Positions 1 to 12,849 of a stretch of 64,000 nucleotides of DNA are shown here, one piece after another (position 1 is the first letter of the stretch; each line of letters begins with the position of its first letter). Origin of the DNA: Halichondria panicea (lineage: Eukaryota > Porifera > Demospongiae > Suberitida > Halichondriidae); assembly GCF_963675165.1 (NCBI RefSeq), contig NC_087378.1, positions 8,429,225 to 8,493,224 of the forward strand, given 5' to 3'. The notes under the pieces were generated by a model. That model worked only from the letters and a program-made list of their open reading frames with translations. It searched no databases and was not told the origin of the DNA. The position numbers and the translations under genes are program-made.

Positions 1-385
1 CACAACTCTAGCTGTTGTTAGAGTACTTAACCACAACTCTAGCTGTTGTTAGAGTACTTAACCACAACTCTAGCTGTTGTTAGAGTACTTAACCACAACT
101 CTAGCTGTTGTTAGAGTACTTAACCACAACTCTAGCTGTTGTTAGAGTACTTAACCACAACTCTAGCTGTTGTTAGAGTACTTAACCACAACTCTAGCTG
201 TTGTTAGAGTACTTAACCACAACTCTAGCTGTTGTTAGAGTACTTAACCACAACTCTAGCTGTTGTTAGAGTACTTAACCACAACTCTAGCTGTTGTTAG
301 AGTACTTAACCACAACTCTAGCTGTTGTTAGAGTACTTAACCACAACTCTAGCTGTTGTTAGAGTACTTAACCACAACTCTAGCT
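1..385. repeat. 31-bp tandem satellite
   Basis: About twelve near-identical head-to-tail copies of a 31-bp unit containing agctgttgttagagtactta. The array is cut by the window start, so its full length is unknown. The last copy degenerates at about 385. No coding potential is seen. Confidence 0.97.
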
Positions 386-867
386 CAAGTACTTTACCGC
401 ACACTCTAGCCAACTTTCCCACCCTCAGCCACGCCCACCCTCCTCCCTTTTTGCTCACTCTCTTTTATAGCAGATGATGGCAATACTTCAGTACTTATGG
501 TTTCTAAATTCCATAGCATATCTACTTTGGCTTCCTTTGGCTTCCTCTACTGCACTGAGGTACTACTTTTACTTTACTTAAAATACAAACTTTTAATAAG
601 CTAAACTACCTTCTGCACTTGTTTTCATATTGCAAAACAACTTTGACTGACTTCACTTTTTTTTTCAGCAAACCACTATTAACAAAACAACTTTTTTTTC
701 ACTTAAACCAGCAAATACTGCACTAATAAAGCTAACCTACTTTTGTCTTTTCATCATCAAGCACTACTTAAGCTTATAAGCAAAACCACTTTTTTCTTTT
801 CTTTTCATGTTTTACTGCACTTTTTTCTTCACTAAAACAAACAATGCACTAAGCAAAACCACTAATT
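386..867. other. AT-rich spacer between two satellites
   Basis: Rich in short poly-T and poly-A runs with loosely repeated phrases (cactaataaagc, gcaaaaccactt). I see no ORF, RNA gene or splice-framed exon here. Confidence 0.6.
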
Positions 868-2640
868 TATTGTAAGGCTCCCTGTCAGAAGCTGGCTAAA
901 CCAGCAAATGAAATATTGCACACTATTTGCTCTCCCTTTTTGCCTAATGTTTTTTAGATTAGGGCGTGCAAGGCTCCCCGTCAGAAGCTGGCTAAACCAG
1001 CAAATGAAATATTGCACACTATTTAAATACGGGCTCTCCCTTTTTGCCTAATGTTTTTTAGATTAGGGCGTGCAAGGCTCCCCGTCAGAAGCTGGCTAAA
1101 CCAGCAAATGAAATATTGCACACTATTTGCTCTCCCTTTTTGCCTAATGTTTTTTAGATTAGGGCGTGCAAGGCTCCCCGTCAGAAGCTGGCTAAACCAG
1201 CAAATGAAATATTGCACACTATTTAAATACGGGCTCTCCCTTTTTGCCTAATGTTTTTTAGATTAGGGCGTGCAAGGCTCCCCGTCAGAAGCTGGCTAAA
1301 CCAGCAAATGAAATATTGCACACTATTTGCTCTCCCTTTTTGCCTAATTTTTTTTAGATTAGGGCGTGCAAGGCTCCCCGTCAGAAGCTGGCTAAACCAG
1401 CAAATGAAATATTGCACACTATTTAAGTACGGGCTCTCCCTTTTTGCCTAATTTTTTTAGATTAGGGCGTGCAAGGCTCCCCGTCAGAAGCTGGCTAAAC
1501 CAGCAAATGAAATATTGCACACTATTTAAGTACGGGCTCTCCCTTTTTGCCTAATTTTTTTAGATTAGGGCGTGCAAGGCTCCCCGTCAGAAGCTGGCTA
1601 AACCAGCAAATGAAATATTGCACACTATTTAAATACGGGCTCTCCCTTTTTGCCTAATGTTTTTTAGATTAGGGCGTGCAAGGCTCCCCGTCAGAAGCTG
1701 GCTAAACCAGCAAATGAAATATTGCACACTATTTGCTCTCCCTTTTTGCCTAATGTTTTTTAGATTAGGGCGTGCAAGGCTCCCCGTCAGAAGCTGGCTA
1801 AACCAGCAAATGAAATATTGCACACTATTTAAATACGGGCTCTCCCTTTTTGCCTAATGTTTTTTAGATTAGGGCGTGCAAGGCTCCCCGTCAGAAGCTG
1901 GCTAAACCAGCAAATGAAATATTGCACACTATTTGCTCTCCCTTTTTGCCTAATTTTTTTTAGATTAGGGCGTGCAAGGCTCCCCGTCAGAAGCTGGCTA
2001 AACCAGCAAATGAAATATTGCACACTATTTAAGTACGGGCTCTCCCTTTTTGCCTAATTTTTTTAGATTAGGGCGTGCAAGGCTCCCCGTCAGAAGCTGG
2101 CTAAACCAGCAAATGAAATATTGCACACTATTTAAGTACGGGCTCTCCCTTTTTGCCTAATTTTTTTAGATTAGGGCGTGCAAGGCTCCCCGTCAGAAGC
2201 TGGCTAAACCAGCAAATGAAATATTGCACACTATTTAAATACGGGCTCTCCCTTTTTGCCTAATTTTTTTAGATTAGGGCGTGCAAGGCTCCCCGTCAGA
2301 AGCTGGCTAAACCAGCAAATGAAATATTGCACACTATTTAAATACGGGCTCTCCCTTTTTGCCTAATTTTTTTAGATTAGGGCGTGCAAGGCTCCCCGTC
2401 AGAAGCTGGCTAAACCAGCAAATGAAATATTGCACACTATTTGCTCTCCCTTTTTGCCTAATTTTTTTTAGATTAGGGCGTGCAAGGCTCCCCGTCAGAA
2501 GCTGGCTAAACCAGCAAATGAAATATTGCACACTATTTGCTCTCCCTTTTTGCCTAATTTTTTTTAGATTAGGGCGTGCAAGGCTCCCCGTCAGAAGCTG
2601 GCTAAACCAGCAAATGAAATATTGCACACTATTTAAACAC
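868..2640. repeat. ~100-bp satellite with higher-order structure
   Basis: Roughly 17 copies of a 95-105 bp unit that includes aaggctccccgtcagaagct and gaaatattgcacactattt. Two unit types alternate: a longer one with the insert aaatacggg or aagtacggg, and a shorter one without it. A block starting near 1051 recurs at 1657, giving a 606-bp higher-order period of six units. Open frames on both strands are only the repeat read through. The last unit degenerates at about 2640-2700. Confidence 0.95.
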
Positions 2641-3639
2641 GGGCTTGCCTAATTTTTTTAGATAGCAGGCAAAACCAGCAAATAAATTATTGCACACTAT
2701 AATGATGCTAGTCATCTTAATTGTATGTACAGCATGATATGTTTTACCTCCTTCTTTTTTAATTGTCTCGAATGAGCAAAAACATAATCACACTATTTAC
2801 GACTAACGTTTGGCCTGGAGTCTCATCTTGATACTTGGTGTTTCTTGATACTTGGCGTCTTTGATGTCTCTTAATATTCTGATGCTCTTGTCTGTAAGAA
2901 AAAAAATACTGATTTAACTTAAGAATTTTATTTACCTAAAAAAAAGTGTTGAGCTGTTTTTGAACTTAATACACGCGCCAGGAGAAGAATCGAGGCTAAT
3001 TACTACCAGTCTCGATTTCAGGCCGCGACAAAAAATAAAAAGCTGCCATAGCAGGCGGCTTACATACACACAAGCTACAAGCTAAAGCCAGCGCTCAGCT
3101 GTAGGAGGCTTGAAGCTGACATTGGGAAGCTGACATTGGTAGGATTGAAGCTGGTAGGCAGCTATACCAACACTTAGACACTGACCTGACACAAGCTACT
3201 TCGATCAGGCAATTAAGCTAACACAAAGCCAGTGCTAGCTAACACAAAGCTCTACAAACCTTATAGCTTGGAGCAGTACTGGGTTAGGTAGAGGAGATCT
3301 GATGGACATAGAGGCTGCTGGGCTGGGTTCCTCAGTAGAGTATAGAGAAGGTAGAAGAGAACTTGAGGTAGAGCAGAGGTAGAAGAGGCTGAATAATGAG
3401 CTAGACTGCTGGGTTGCTAGTTAAACTAAAATCGTTCTCACTAAGGTTTCTCCAGCATTACCTTACATGGTAGTACATCACATTCCATATTACAGAGTCT
3501 TGGCAAGGTTTCTCCAGCATTACCTTACTTGGTAGTACATTACATTCCATATTACAAGAGTTTAAAGGTTCATAACTGTCAACACATTCAGATGACTAAT
3601 AAAGATTAATGTACTAAATTGCTGTATAAATCATTGAAA
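2641..3639. other. Non-coding spacer with short duplications
   Basis: No gene is supported. Near 2985-3015 lie cgaggctaatt and ctcgatttcaggccg, which match the ends of the short tagcctcgat elements at 34880 and 36561. A ~58-bp direct duplication spans 3446-3561 (ggtttctccagcattacctt twice). Several 'agctgacattgg' and 'aagctaac' phrases repeat around 3090-3250. Confidence 0.5.
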
Positions 3640-6600
3640 TTGCGGCACAAGTTCATAATGAATTAATGAATTAGCATACACTCGCTTTGGTTGTTCCACC
3701 CTAATTACTGTACACCCCTAGAGAGTACAGAACAAGGTAAACAGTGAACAGTAAGGTATCATGTCTCAGAACAACATAGAAGGACATGTGGCATGCTCGG
3801 TACGATCATGTAGCTATTCTGCTGTCCAATCACCAGTAAGTGTCATTGCGCCCTCTGTTCCGATTTATAAATCCCAGGGTCACAGCTAGTCCCTAAGGCA
3901 GGGCCTAGCACAGGCTCTACATCACCCTGAGGCATGATCCCAACTGTACAAAACTCTAATCAGTACTAACCTAGATACAAAGATAATGGGCCACCTGCCA
4001 TGCACACAAGCTCAAAGCTATTTTATAATTAACACACAGTAACTTACCCACTGGAATAGGTAGCACTCAATGGAGGTTTCCTCCTGTTCAGATGATGGAG
4101 TGGTTGGTTGATCCATTGTATGGTGGTACTCCCTCCGTTGCACATGAAGAGAGAGAGAGGGATAGAATAGTCACCCATACACCACACAGCTACAAGCATA
4201 AGCACAGCATACACTCGCCTTGGTTGTACCACCCTAATTACTGTACACCCCTAGAGAGTACAGAACAAGGTAAACAGTAAACAGTTAGGTATCATGTCTC
4301 AGAACAATATAGAACCTGTGCCAGGACATGTGGCATGCTCGGTACGATCGGGTCATGACAACGTAGCTATTCTGCCTCATTCCTGTCCAATCACCAGTAA
4401 GTGTCATTGCGCCCCCACTGGGCAGTATTGCTCTGTTCCGATTTCTAAATCCCATGCCTTCAGGGCTACCGATACCGCAACGCGATGGCAGGATCCCAAA
4501 AGCAAGGAATCTAGAAATCGAACAGAGGCTATACTGTCAAGTTTTCCCAAAGGTAAGGATCGCTCAAGACGCTCGACTTGCTGATCATACAACAGGTCAA
4601 CAGGGTCACAGCTAGTCCCTAAGGCAGGGCCTAGCACAGGCTCTACATCACCCTGAGGCATGATCCCAACTGTACAAAGCTCTAATCAGTACTAACATAG
4701 ATACAAAGATAATGGGCCACCTGCCATTATTTTATAATTAACACACAGTAACTTACCCACTGGAATAGGTAGGAGGTCTCCTCCTGTTCAAGTGGCAGGA
4801 TGATGGAGTAGTTGGTTGGTCCATTCTATGGTGGTACTACCTCCGTTGCACATGAAGAGAGAGAGAGGGATAGAATAGTCACCCATACACCACACAGCTA
4901 CAAGCATAAGCACTCGTACCACCCTAATCACTGTACACCCCTAGAGAGTACAGAACAAGGTAAACAGTGAACAGTTAGGTATCATGTCTCAGAACAACAT
5001 AGAACCTGTGCCAGGACATGTGGCATGCTCGGTACGATCGGGTCATGACAACGTAGCTATCCTGTATCATTCCTGTCCAATCACCAGTAAGTGTCATTGC
5101 ACCCCCACTGGGCAGTATTGCTCTGTTCCGATTTCTAAATCCCATGCCTTCAGGGCTACCGATACTGCAACGCGATGGCAGGATCCCAAAAGCAAGGAAT
5201 CTAGAAATCGAACAGAGGCTATACTGTCAAGTTTTCCCAAAGGTAAGGATCGCTCAAGACGCTCGACTTGCTGATCATACAACAGGTCAACAGGATCACA
5301 GCTAGTCCCTAAGGCAGGGCCTAGCACAGGCTCTACATCACCCTGAGGCAAGCTCTAATCAGTACTAACCTAGATACAAAGCCACCTGCCATGCACACAA
5401 GCTCAAAGTTATTTTATAATTAACACACAGTAACTTACCCACTGGAATAGGTAGCACTCAATGGAGGTCTCCTCCTGTTCAAGTGGCAGGAGTGGTTGGT
5501 TGGTCCATTCTATGGTGGTACTCCCTCCGTTGCACATGAAGAGAGAGAGAGAGAGGGATAGAATAGTCACCCATACACCACACAGCTACAAGCATAAGCA
5601 CAGCATACACCCTAATTACTGTACACCCCTAGAGAGTACAGAACAAGGTAAACAGTGAACAGTTAGGTATCATGTCTCAGAACAACATAGAATCTGTGCC
5701 AGGACATGTGGCATGCTCGGTACGATCGGGTCATGACAACGTAGCTATTCTGCATCATTCCTGTCCAATCACCAGTAAGTTTCATTGCGCCCCCACTGGG
5801 CAGTATTGCTCTGTTCCGATTTCTAAATCCCATGCCTTCAGGGCTACCGATACCGCAACGCGATGGCAGGATCCCAAAAGCAAGGAATCTAGAAATCGAA
5901 CAGAGGCTATACTGTCAAGTTTTCCCAAAGGTAAGGATCGCTCAAGACGCTCGACTTGCTGATCATACAACAGGTCAACAGGGTCACAGCTAGTCCCTAA
6001 GGCAGTGCCTAGCACAGGCTCTACATCACTCTGAGGCATGATCCCAACTGTACAAAGCTCTAATCAGTACTAACCTAGATACAAAGATAATGGGCCACCT
6101 GCCATGCACACAAGCTCAAAGTTATTTTATAATTTACACACAGTAACTTACCCACTGGAATAGGTAGGAGGTCTCCTCCTGTTCAAGTGGCAGGATGATG
6201 GAGTGGTTGGTTGGTCCATTCTATGGTGGTACTCCCTCCATGTGCAATGGAGAGAGAGAGAGGGATAGAATAGTCACCCATACACCACACAGCATACACT
6301 CGCCTTGGTGGTTGTACCACCCTAATTACTGTACACCCCTAGAGAGTACAGAACAAGGTAAACAGTAAACAGTTAGGTATCATGTCTCAGAACAACATAG
6401 AACCTGTGCCAGGACATGTGGCATGCTCGGTACGATCGGGTCATGACAACGTAGCTATTCTGCATCATTCCTGTCCAATCACCAGTAAGTGTCATTGCGC
6501 CCCCACTGGGCAGTATTGCTCTGTTCCGATTTCTAAATCCCATGCCTTCAGGGCTACCGATACCGCAACGCGATGGCAGGATCCCAAAAGCAAGGAATCT

Positions 6601-7735
6601 AGAAATCGAACAGAGGCTATACTGTCAAGTTTTCCCAAAGGTAAGGATCGCTCAAGACGCTCGACTTGCTGATCATACAACAGGTCAACAGGGTCACAGC
6701 TAGTCCCTAAGGCAGGGCCTAGCACAGGCTCTACATCACTCTGAGGCATGATCCCAACTGTACAAAGCTCTAATCAGTACTAACCTAGATACAAAGATAA
6801 TGGGCCACCTGCCATGCACACAAGCTCAAAGTTATTTTATAATTAACACACAGTAACTTACCCACTGGAATAGGTAGGAGGTCTCCTCCTGTTCAAGTGG
6901 CAGGATGATGGAGTGGTTGGTTGGTCCATTCTATGGTGGTACTCCCTCCGTTGCACATGGAGAGAGAGAGAGGGATAGAATAGTCACCCATACACCACAC
7001 AGCATACACTCGCCTTGGTGGTTGTACCACCCTAATTACTGTACACCCCTAGAGAGTACAGAACAAGGTAAACAGTAAACAGTTAGGTATCATGTCTCAG
7101 AACAACATAGAACCTGTGCCAGGACATGTGGCATGCTCGGTACGATCGGGTCATGACAACGTAGCTATTCTGCCTCATTCCTGTCCAATCACCATTAAGT
7201 ATCATTGCGCCCCCACTGGGCAGTATTGCTCTGTTCCGATTTCTAAATCCCATGCCTTCAGGGCTACCGATACCGCAACGCGATGGCAGAATCCCAAAAA
7301 CAAGGAATCTAGAAATCGAACAGAGGCTATACTGTCAAGTTTTCCCAAAGGTAAGGATCGCTCAAGACGCTCGACTTGCTGATCATACAACAGGTCAACA
7401 GAGTCACAGCTAGTCCCTAAGGCAGGGCCTAGCACAGGCTCTACATCACCCTGAGGCATGATCCCAACTGTACAACGCTCTAATCAGTACTAACCTAGAT
7501 ACAAAGATAATCCATGCACACAAGCTCAAAGCTATTTAATAATAATATTAACACACAGTAACTTACCCACTGGAATAGGTAGCACTCTCTCCTCCTGTTC
7601 AAGTGGCAGGATGATGGAGTGGTTGGTTGGTCCATTGTATGGTGGTACTCCCTCCGTTGCAGAGAGAGGGATAGAGTAGCCATCATGCTGCCATACACGT
7701 ACACAGCTACAAGCATAATTTATTTAAAGCGCAGC
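3640..7735. repeat. ~700-bp tandem repeat, six units
   Basis: Anchor atgtctcagaacaa occurs at 3761, 4294, 4984, 5672, 6382 and 7092, giving periods of 533, 690, 688, 710 and 710 bp. Units 2-6 are nearly identical. Each holds an open frame of 96 codons on the plus strand and an overlapping one of 85 codons on the minus strand. Most of the few differences change amino acids, so I see no sign of protein-level constraint. Unit 1 is shorter through several separate short deletions. The minus strand contains donor-like (ccagtgg then gtaagt) and acceptor-like (tttgtacag) sites, so descent from a spliced gene is possible but unproven. A ~195-bp segment recurs at 23408-23600. Confidence 0.93.
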
Positions 7736-7756
7736 ACTCATAGTAAGTGGGCGGGG

Positions 7757-7875
7757 CTATTCTTTGGGACAAAGGGCGACTCATTCATGAGACTACTATA
7801 TCATATGCAGGCATGCATGTGGGACAAAGGACGACTCATTCATGAGACTACTATCATGCAGGCATGCATGATTCC
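7757..7875. repeat. ~57-bp direct duplication
   Basis: Two copies of a segment containing gactcattcatgagactacta and gcaggcatgcatg, lying in the short spacer between the 700-bp and 1.2-kb arrays. Confidence 0.8.
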
Positions 7876-7940
7876 GCTATAATTAATGATTAATTAATGG
7901 CAAAATTATTTTTATTATATTAATGGCAAAATAGCAGTTA

Positions 7941-10900
7941 GGTGTCTATTATTGTGTGTCAGTCTCTTAGTTGTCCTGCGAGTGTCCATAATTATTCAAT
8001 CCATGGGCAAGGGAGGGCAGCAAATTGTATCATGATCGTAATAAAAAGGCGTATTACATGGTATAGTAGAGTCTGTCCCGGGTGGTGTGCTGTCCTAGCT
8101 GGTAGTAGGTAGGTCTTGTAGTGTTGGTTAGTTGGTGATGCTGGCTCTTAGTAGAACTTGCTGCTCCCTCCGACTAGGTGTGGGGATAAAGACACGGATG
8201 ATGTGTGATGTGTGTACTGTACACAAAAACACAGCATGTACGACACAATGCATGGGTGGAGGTGTGGTCAAGAGGGTTACCATGTATGGGGGTGTGACCA
8301 CATATCAGTACAGTGAGTGGGGGTGTGGCCCCATATATACAGGATGTGCAGGTACAATGTGTGGATAGAGGTGTGGTCTGCACTGATAATAATGAAGTGA
8401 TTCCGTATGACCAGGTGAAAAACATAAAACAACCAAACCGACAATATACTAGACTATAGAATGAACTAAGAATGAACTAAGAATAAGCTTAGCCTGCGTA
8501 AGCAAGTTGGAGGAAGAAGCTGAGCAGAACAGAAACCGATCCAAACAGTGGCATACATTAATTTAGTGTAATAATTATACAGAATAACTTCTCCTGCATT
8601 GGTCCATCAGAGCAGTGGAGCCATCATCAGATCATTGCCACCATGGGAGTCCTCTCTATACAAACTTACAACACACTTCACACTTCATGTAATAAAAATG
8701 GAAGACACTCCCACGCACCATGCAAAGCTATGGTTTCCTGGCATTGAAATGTGAACAACTATACAACATTTCTCGAGGGCTCAAATAATGAACTTTCCCG
8801 CTACACAGTAGTAGAGGTCAATGCATAAGTGGAGTTAACTACCTAATGCTGGTACAATAATAAAATACAATTTCTTAAGCCAAGAGTAGAAGAAATGTTT
8901 TAAACTGGCTAGTCAATTGCATCTGACCCAAAACAGAGAGTACCGTACAATAATTATTAGACTATACCTTGTGTGGCCGACTCCCTTTGTTTAGAGTAGC
9001 CTTTCCTGTCAGAAAATCACATACACTGCCTGCAGATTGAGTGATGAAGAAAGGGGAGCTCAAGATGCTACTCTACAGTCAATTACTGATAATGTTACGA
9101 AATGTACAAGCAACAGAATATTCGTACATGATACAGTAACTGGACCTTTGGTGTCTATTATTGTGTGTCAGTCTCTTAGTTGTCCTGCGAGTGTCCATAA
9201 TTATTCAATCCATTGGCGAGGGAGGGCAGCAAATTGTATCATGATCGTTATACAAAGGCGTATTACATGGGTATAGTAGAGTCTGTCCCGGGTGGTGTGC
9301 TGTCCTAGCTGGTAGTAGGTAGGTCTTGTAGAGTGTTGGTTAGTGGGTGATGCTGGCTCTTAGTAGAACTTGCTGCTCCCTCCGACTAGGTGTGGGGATA
9401 AAGACACGGATGATGTGTGTACTGTACACAAAAACACAGCATAGGATTGGGGTGTGGTCAAGAGGGTTACCATGTATGGGGGTGTGACCACATATCAGTA
9501 CAGTGAGTGGGGGTGTGGCCCCATATATACAGGATGTGCAGATACAATGTGTGGATAGAGGTGTGGTCTGCACTGTATAAAAATTAATGAAGTGATTCCG
9601 TATGACCAGGTGAAAAACATAAAACAACCAAACCGACAATATACTAGACTATAGAATGAACTAAGAATGAACTAATTAAGAATAAGCTTAGCCTGCGTAA
9701 GCAAGTTGGAGGAAGAAGCTGAGCAGAACAGAAACCGATCCAAACAGTGGCATACATTAATTTAGTGTAATAATTATACAGAATAACTTCTCCTGCATTG
9801 GTCCATCAGAGCAGTGGAGCCATCATCAGATCATTGCCACCATGGGAGTCCTCTCTATACAAACTTACAACACACTTCACACTTCATGTAATAAAAATGG
9901 AAGACATTCCCACGCACCATGCAAAGCTATGGTTTCCTGGCATTGAAATGTGAACAACTATACAACATTTCTCGAGTGCTCAAATAATGAACTTTCCCGC
10001 TACACAGTAGTAGAGGTCAATGCATAAGTGGAGTTAACTACCTAATGCTGGTACAATAATAAAATACAATTTCTTGAGTAGAAGAAATGTTTTAAACTGG
10101 CTAGTGATTGAAGGCAATTGCATCTGACCCAAAACAGAGAAGATCATCTAAGTACCGTACAATAATTATTAGACTATACCTTGTGTGGCCGACTCCCTCT
10201 GTTTAGAGTAGCCTTTCCTGTCAGAAAATTACATACACTGCCTGCAGATTGAGTGATGAAGAAAGGGGAGCTAAATTAAGATGCTCCTCTACAGTCAATT
10301 ACTGATAATGTTACGAAATGTACAAGCAACAGTCTATTATTGTGTGTCAGTCTCTTAGTTGTCCTGCGAGTGTCCATAATTATTCAATCCATGGGCGAGG
10401 GAGGGCAGCAAATTGTATCATGATCGTAATACAAAGGCATATTACATGGTATAGTAGAGTCTGTCCCGGGTGGTGTGCTGTCCTAGCTGGTAGTAGGTAG
10501 GTCTTGTAGTGTGTTGGTTAGTTGGTGATGCTGGCTCTTAGTAGAACTTGCTGCTCCCTCCGACTAGGTGTGGGGATAAAGACACGGATGATGTGTGTAC
10601 TGTACTGTACATAAAAACACAGCATGTACGACACAATGCATGGGTGGAGGTGTGGTCAAGAGGGTTACCATGTATGGGGGTGTGACCACATATCAGTACA
10701 GTGAGTGGGGGTGTGGCCCCATATATACAGGATGTGCAGGTACAATGTGTGGATAGAGGTGTGGTCTGCACTGTATAAAAATTAATGAAGTGATTCCGTA
10801 TGACCAGGTGAAAAACATAAAACAACCAAACCGACAATATACTAGACTATAGAATGAACTAAGAATGAACTGATTAAGAATAAGCTTAGCCTGCGTAAGC

Positions 10901-12720
10901 AAGTTGGAGGAAGAAGCTGAGCAGAACAGAAACCGATCCAAACAGTGGCATACATTAATTTAGTGTAATAATTATACAGAATAACTTCTCCTGCATTGGT
11001 CCATCAGAGCAGTGGAGCCATCATCAGATCATTGCCACCATGGGAGTCCTCTCTATACAAACTTACAACACACTTCATGTAATACAAATGGAAGAAACTC
11101 CCACGCACCATGCAAAGCTATGGTTTCCTGGCATTGAAATGTGAAACTATACAACATTTCTCGAGGGCTCAAATAACGAACTTTCACGCTACACAGTAGT
11201 AGAGGTCAATGCATAAGTGGAGTTAACTACCTAATGCTGGTACAATAATAAAATACAATTTCTTAAGCCAAGAGTAGAAGAAATGTTTTAAACTGGCTAG
11301 TGATTGAAGGCAATTGCATCTGACCCAAAACAGAGAAGGTACCGTACAATAATTATCAGACTATACCTTGTGTGGCCGACTCCCTTTGTTTAGAGTAGCC
11401 TTTCCTGTCAGAAAATCACATACACTGCCTGCAGATTGAGTGATGAAGAAAGGGGAGCTCAAGATGCTACTCTACAGTCAATTACTGATAATGTTACGAA
11501 ATGTACAAGCAACAGAATATTCGTACATGATACAGTAACTGGACCTTTGGTGTCTATTATTGTGTGTCAGTCTCTTAGTTGTCCTGCGAGTGTCCATAAT
11601 TATTCAATCCATTGGCGAGGGAGGGCAGCAAATTGTATCATGATCGTAATACAAAGGCGTATTACATGGGTATAGTAGAGTCTGTCCCGGGTGGTGTGCT
11701 GTCCTAGCTGGTAGTAGGTAGGTCTTGTAGAGTGTTGGTTAGTGGGTGATGCTGGCTCTTAGTAGAACTTGCTGCTCCCTCCGACTAGGTGTGGGGATAA
11801 AGACACGGATGATGTGTGTACTGTACACAAAAACACAGCATAGGATTGGGGTGTGGTCAAGAGGGTTACCATGTATGGGGGTGTGACCACATATCAGTAC
11901 AGTGAGTGGGGGTGTGGCCCCATATATACAGGATGTGCAGGTACAATGTGTGGATAGAGGTGTGGTCTGCACTGTATAAAAATTAATGAAGTGATTCCGT
12001 ATGACCAGGTGAAAAACATAAAACAACCAAACCGACAATATACTAGACTATAGAATGAACTAAGAATGAACTAAGAATAAGCTTAGCCTGCGTAAGCAAG
12101 TTGGAGGAAGAAGCTGAGCAGAACAGAAACCGATCCAAACAGTGGCATACATTAATTTAGTGTAATAATTATACAGAATAACTTCTCCTGCATTGGTCCA
12201 TCAGAGCAGTGGAGCCATCATCAGATCATTGCCACCATGGGAGTCCTCTCTGTACAAACTTACAACACACTTCACACTTCATGTAATATAAATGGAAGAC
12301 ACTCCCACGCACCATGCAAAGCTATGGTTTCCTGGCATTAAAATGTGAACAACTATATTTTCTCGAGGGCTCAAATAACGAACTTTCCCACTACCGTGTA
12401 ACGGTTAACTACCTACATAATCAATTTCTTAAGCCAAGAGTAGAAGAAATGTATTAACTGGCTATAGTGATTGAAGGCAATTGCATCTGACCCAAAACAG
12501 AGAAGATCATCTAAGTACCGTACAATAATTATTAGACTATACCTTGTGTGGCCGACTCCCTCTGTTTAGAGTAGCCTTCCCTGTCAGAAAACTGCCTGCA
12601 GATTGAGTGATGAAGAAAGGGGAGCTCAAGATGCTACTCTACAGTCAATTACTGATAATGTTACGAAAATAATGTACAAGCAACAGAATATTCATACATG
12701 ATACAGTAACTGGCCCTTTG
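7941..12720. repeat. ~1.2-kb tandem repeat, four units
   Basis: Anchor tctattattgtgtgtcagtc begins units at about 7941, 9150, 10331 and 11549, so periods are ~1209, ~1181 and ~1218 bp. Units differ by small indels. Each ends with a segment that looks like the 5' part of a coding exon: a tgcag acceptor near 9035, 10247, 11434 and 12601, followed by an open stretch of about 38 codons that ends in ..VTGPL. In the fourth unit this runs on into unique sequence with further open codons. The array therefore seems to have grown by duplicating a block whose right break lies inside an exon. Confidence 0.9.
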
Positions 12721-12849
12721 TCTCTCAGAGGTAGATCCACTCCATCCCCGGAGCCAATAGCCAATAACCGATCATCTCCTCCTCGATCAGAACGCTATGT
12801 TGCGGCCTGGAAGGCTAAGAATCATAGCCCCATCCATACATCCATATAA
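12602..12849 (+). CDS. Candidate 3'-terminal exon of an unrecognised gene (damaged?)
   Basis: After the acceptor ctgcctgcag the exon reads LSDEERGAQDATLQS.. in the repeat copies. In this last copy the same frame continues past ..VTGPL into SLRGRSTPSPEP.., then SERYVAAWKAKN, and stops at 12847-12849. Relative to the copies at 9036 and 11435, this copy carries 4 extra bases inside acgaaa(ataa)tgtac, which puts a stop in the way. The copy at 10248 also has a 4-bp insertion. So the terminal part looks coding but the upstream part is frame-broken here. It may be a pseudogene, an assembly error, or spliced differently. I do not recognise the protein family. Confidence 0.3.

Noticed and set aside
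1-385. CRISPR-like array of short direct repeats
   Set aside because: The 31-bp units are contiguous with no unique spacers, and the genome is animal. It is a satellite.
950-2600. Telomere-like ttaggg inside gattagggcg
   Set aside because: One occurrence per ~100-bp unit, never in tandem. Not telomeric.
1023-2652. Many 64-97 codon open frames on both strands
   Set aside because: They are the ~100-bp satellite read through; frames repeat with the unit on both strands.
4294-7459. Five near-identical 96-codon and 85-codon frames as a small gene family
   Set aside because: Both strands are open over the same bases and most of the few differences between units are amino-acid-changing. I keep it as a repeat unless transcripts appear.
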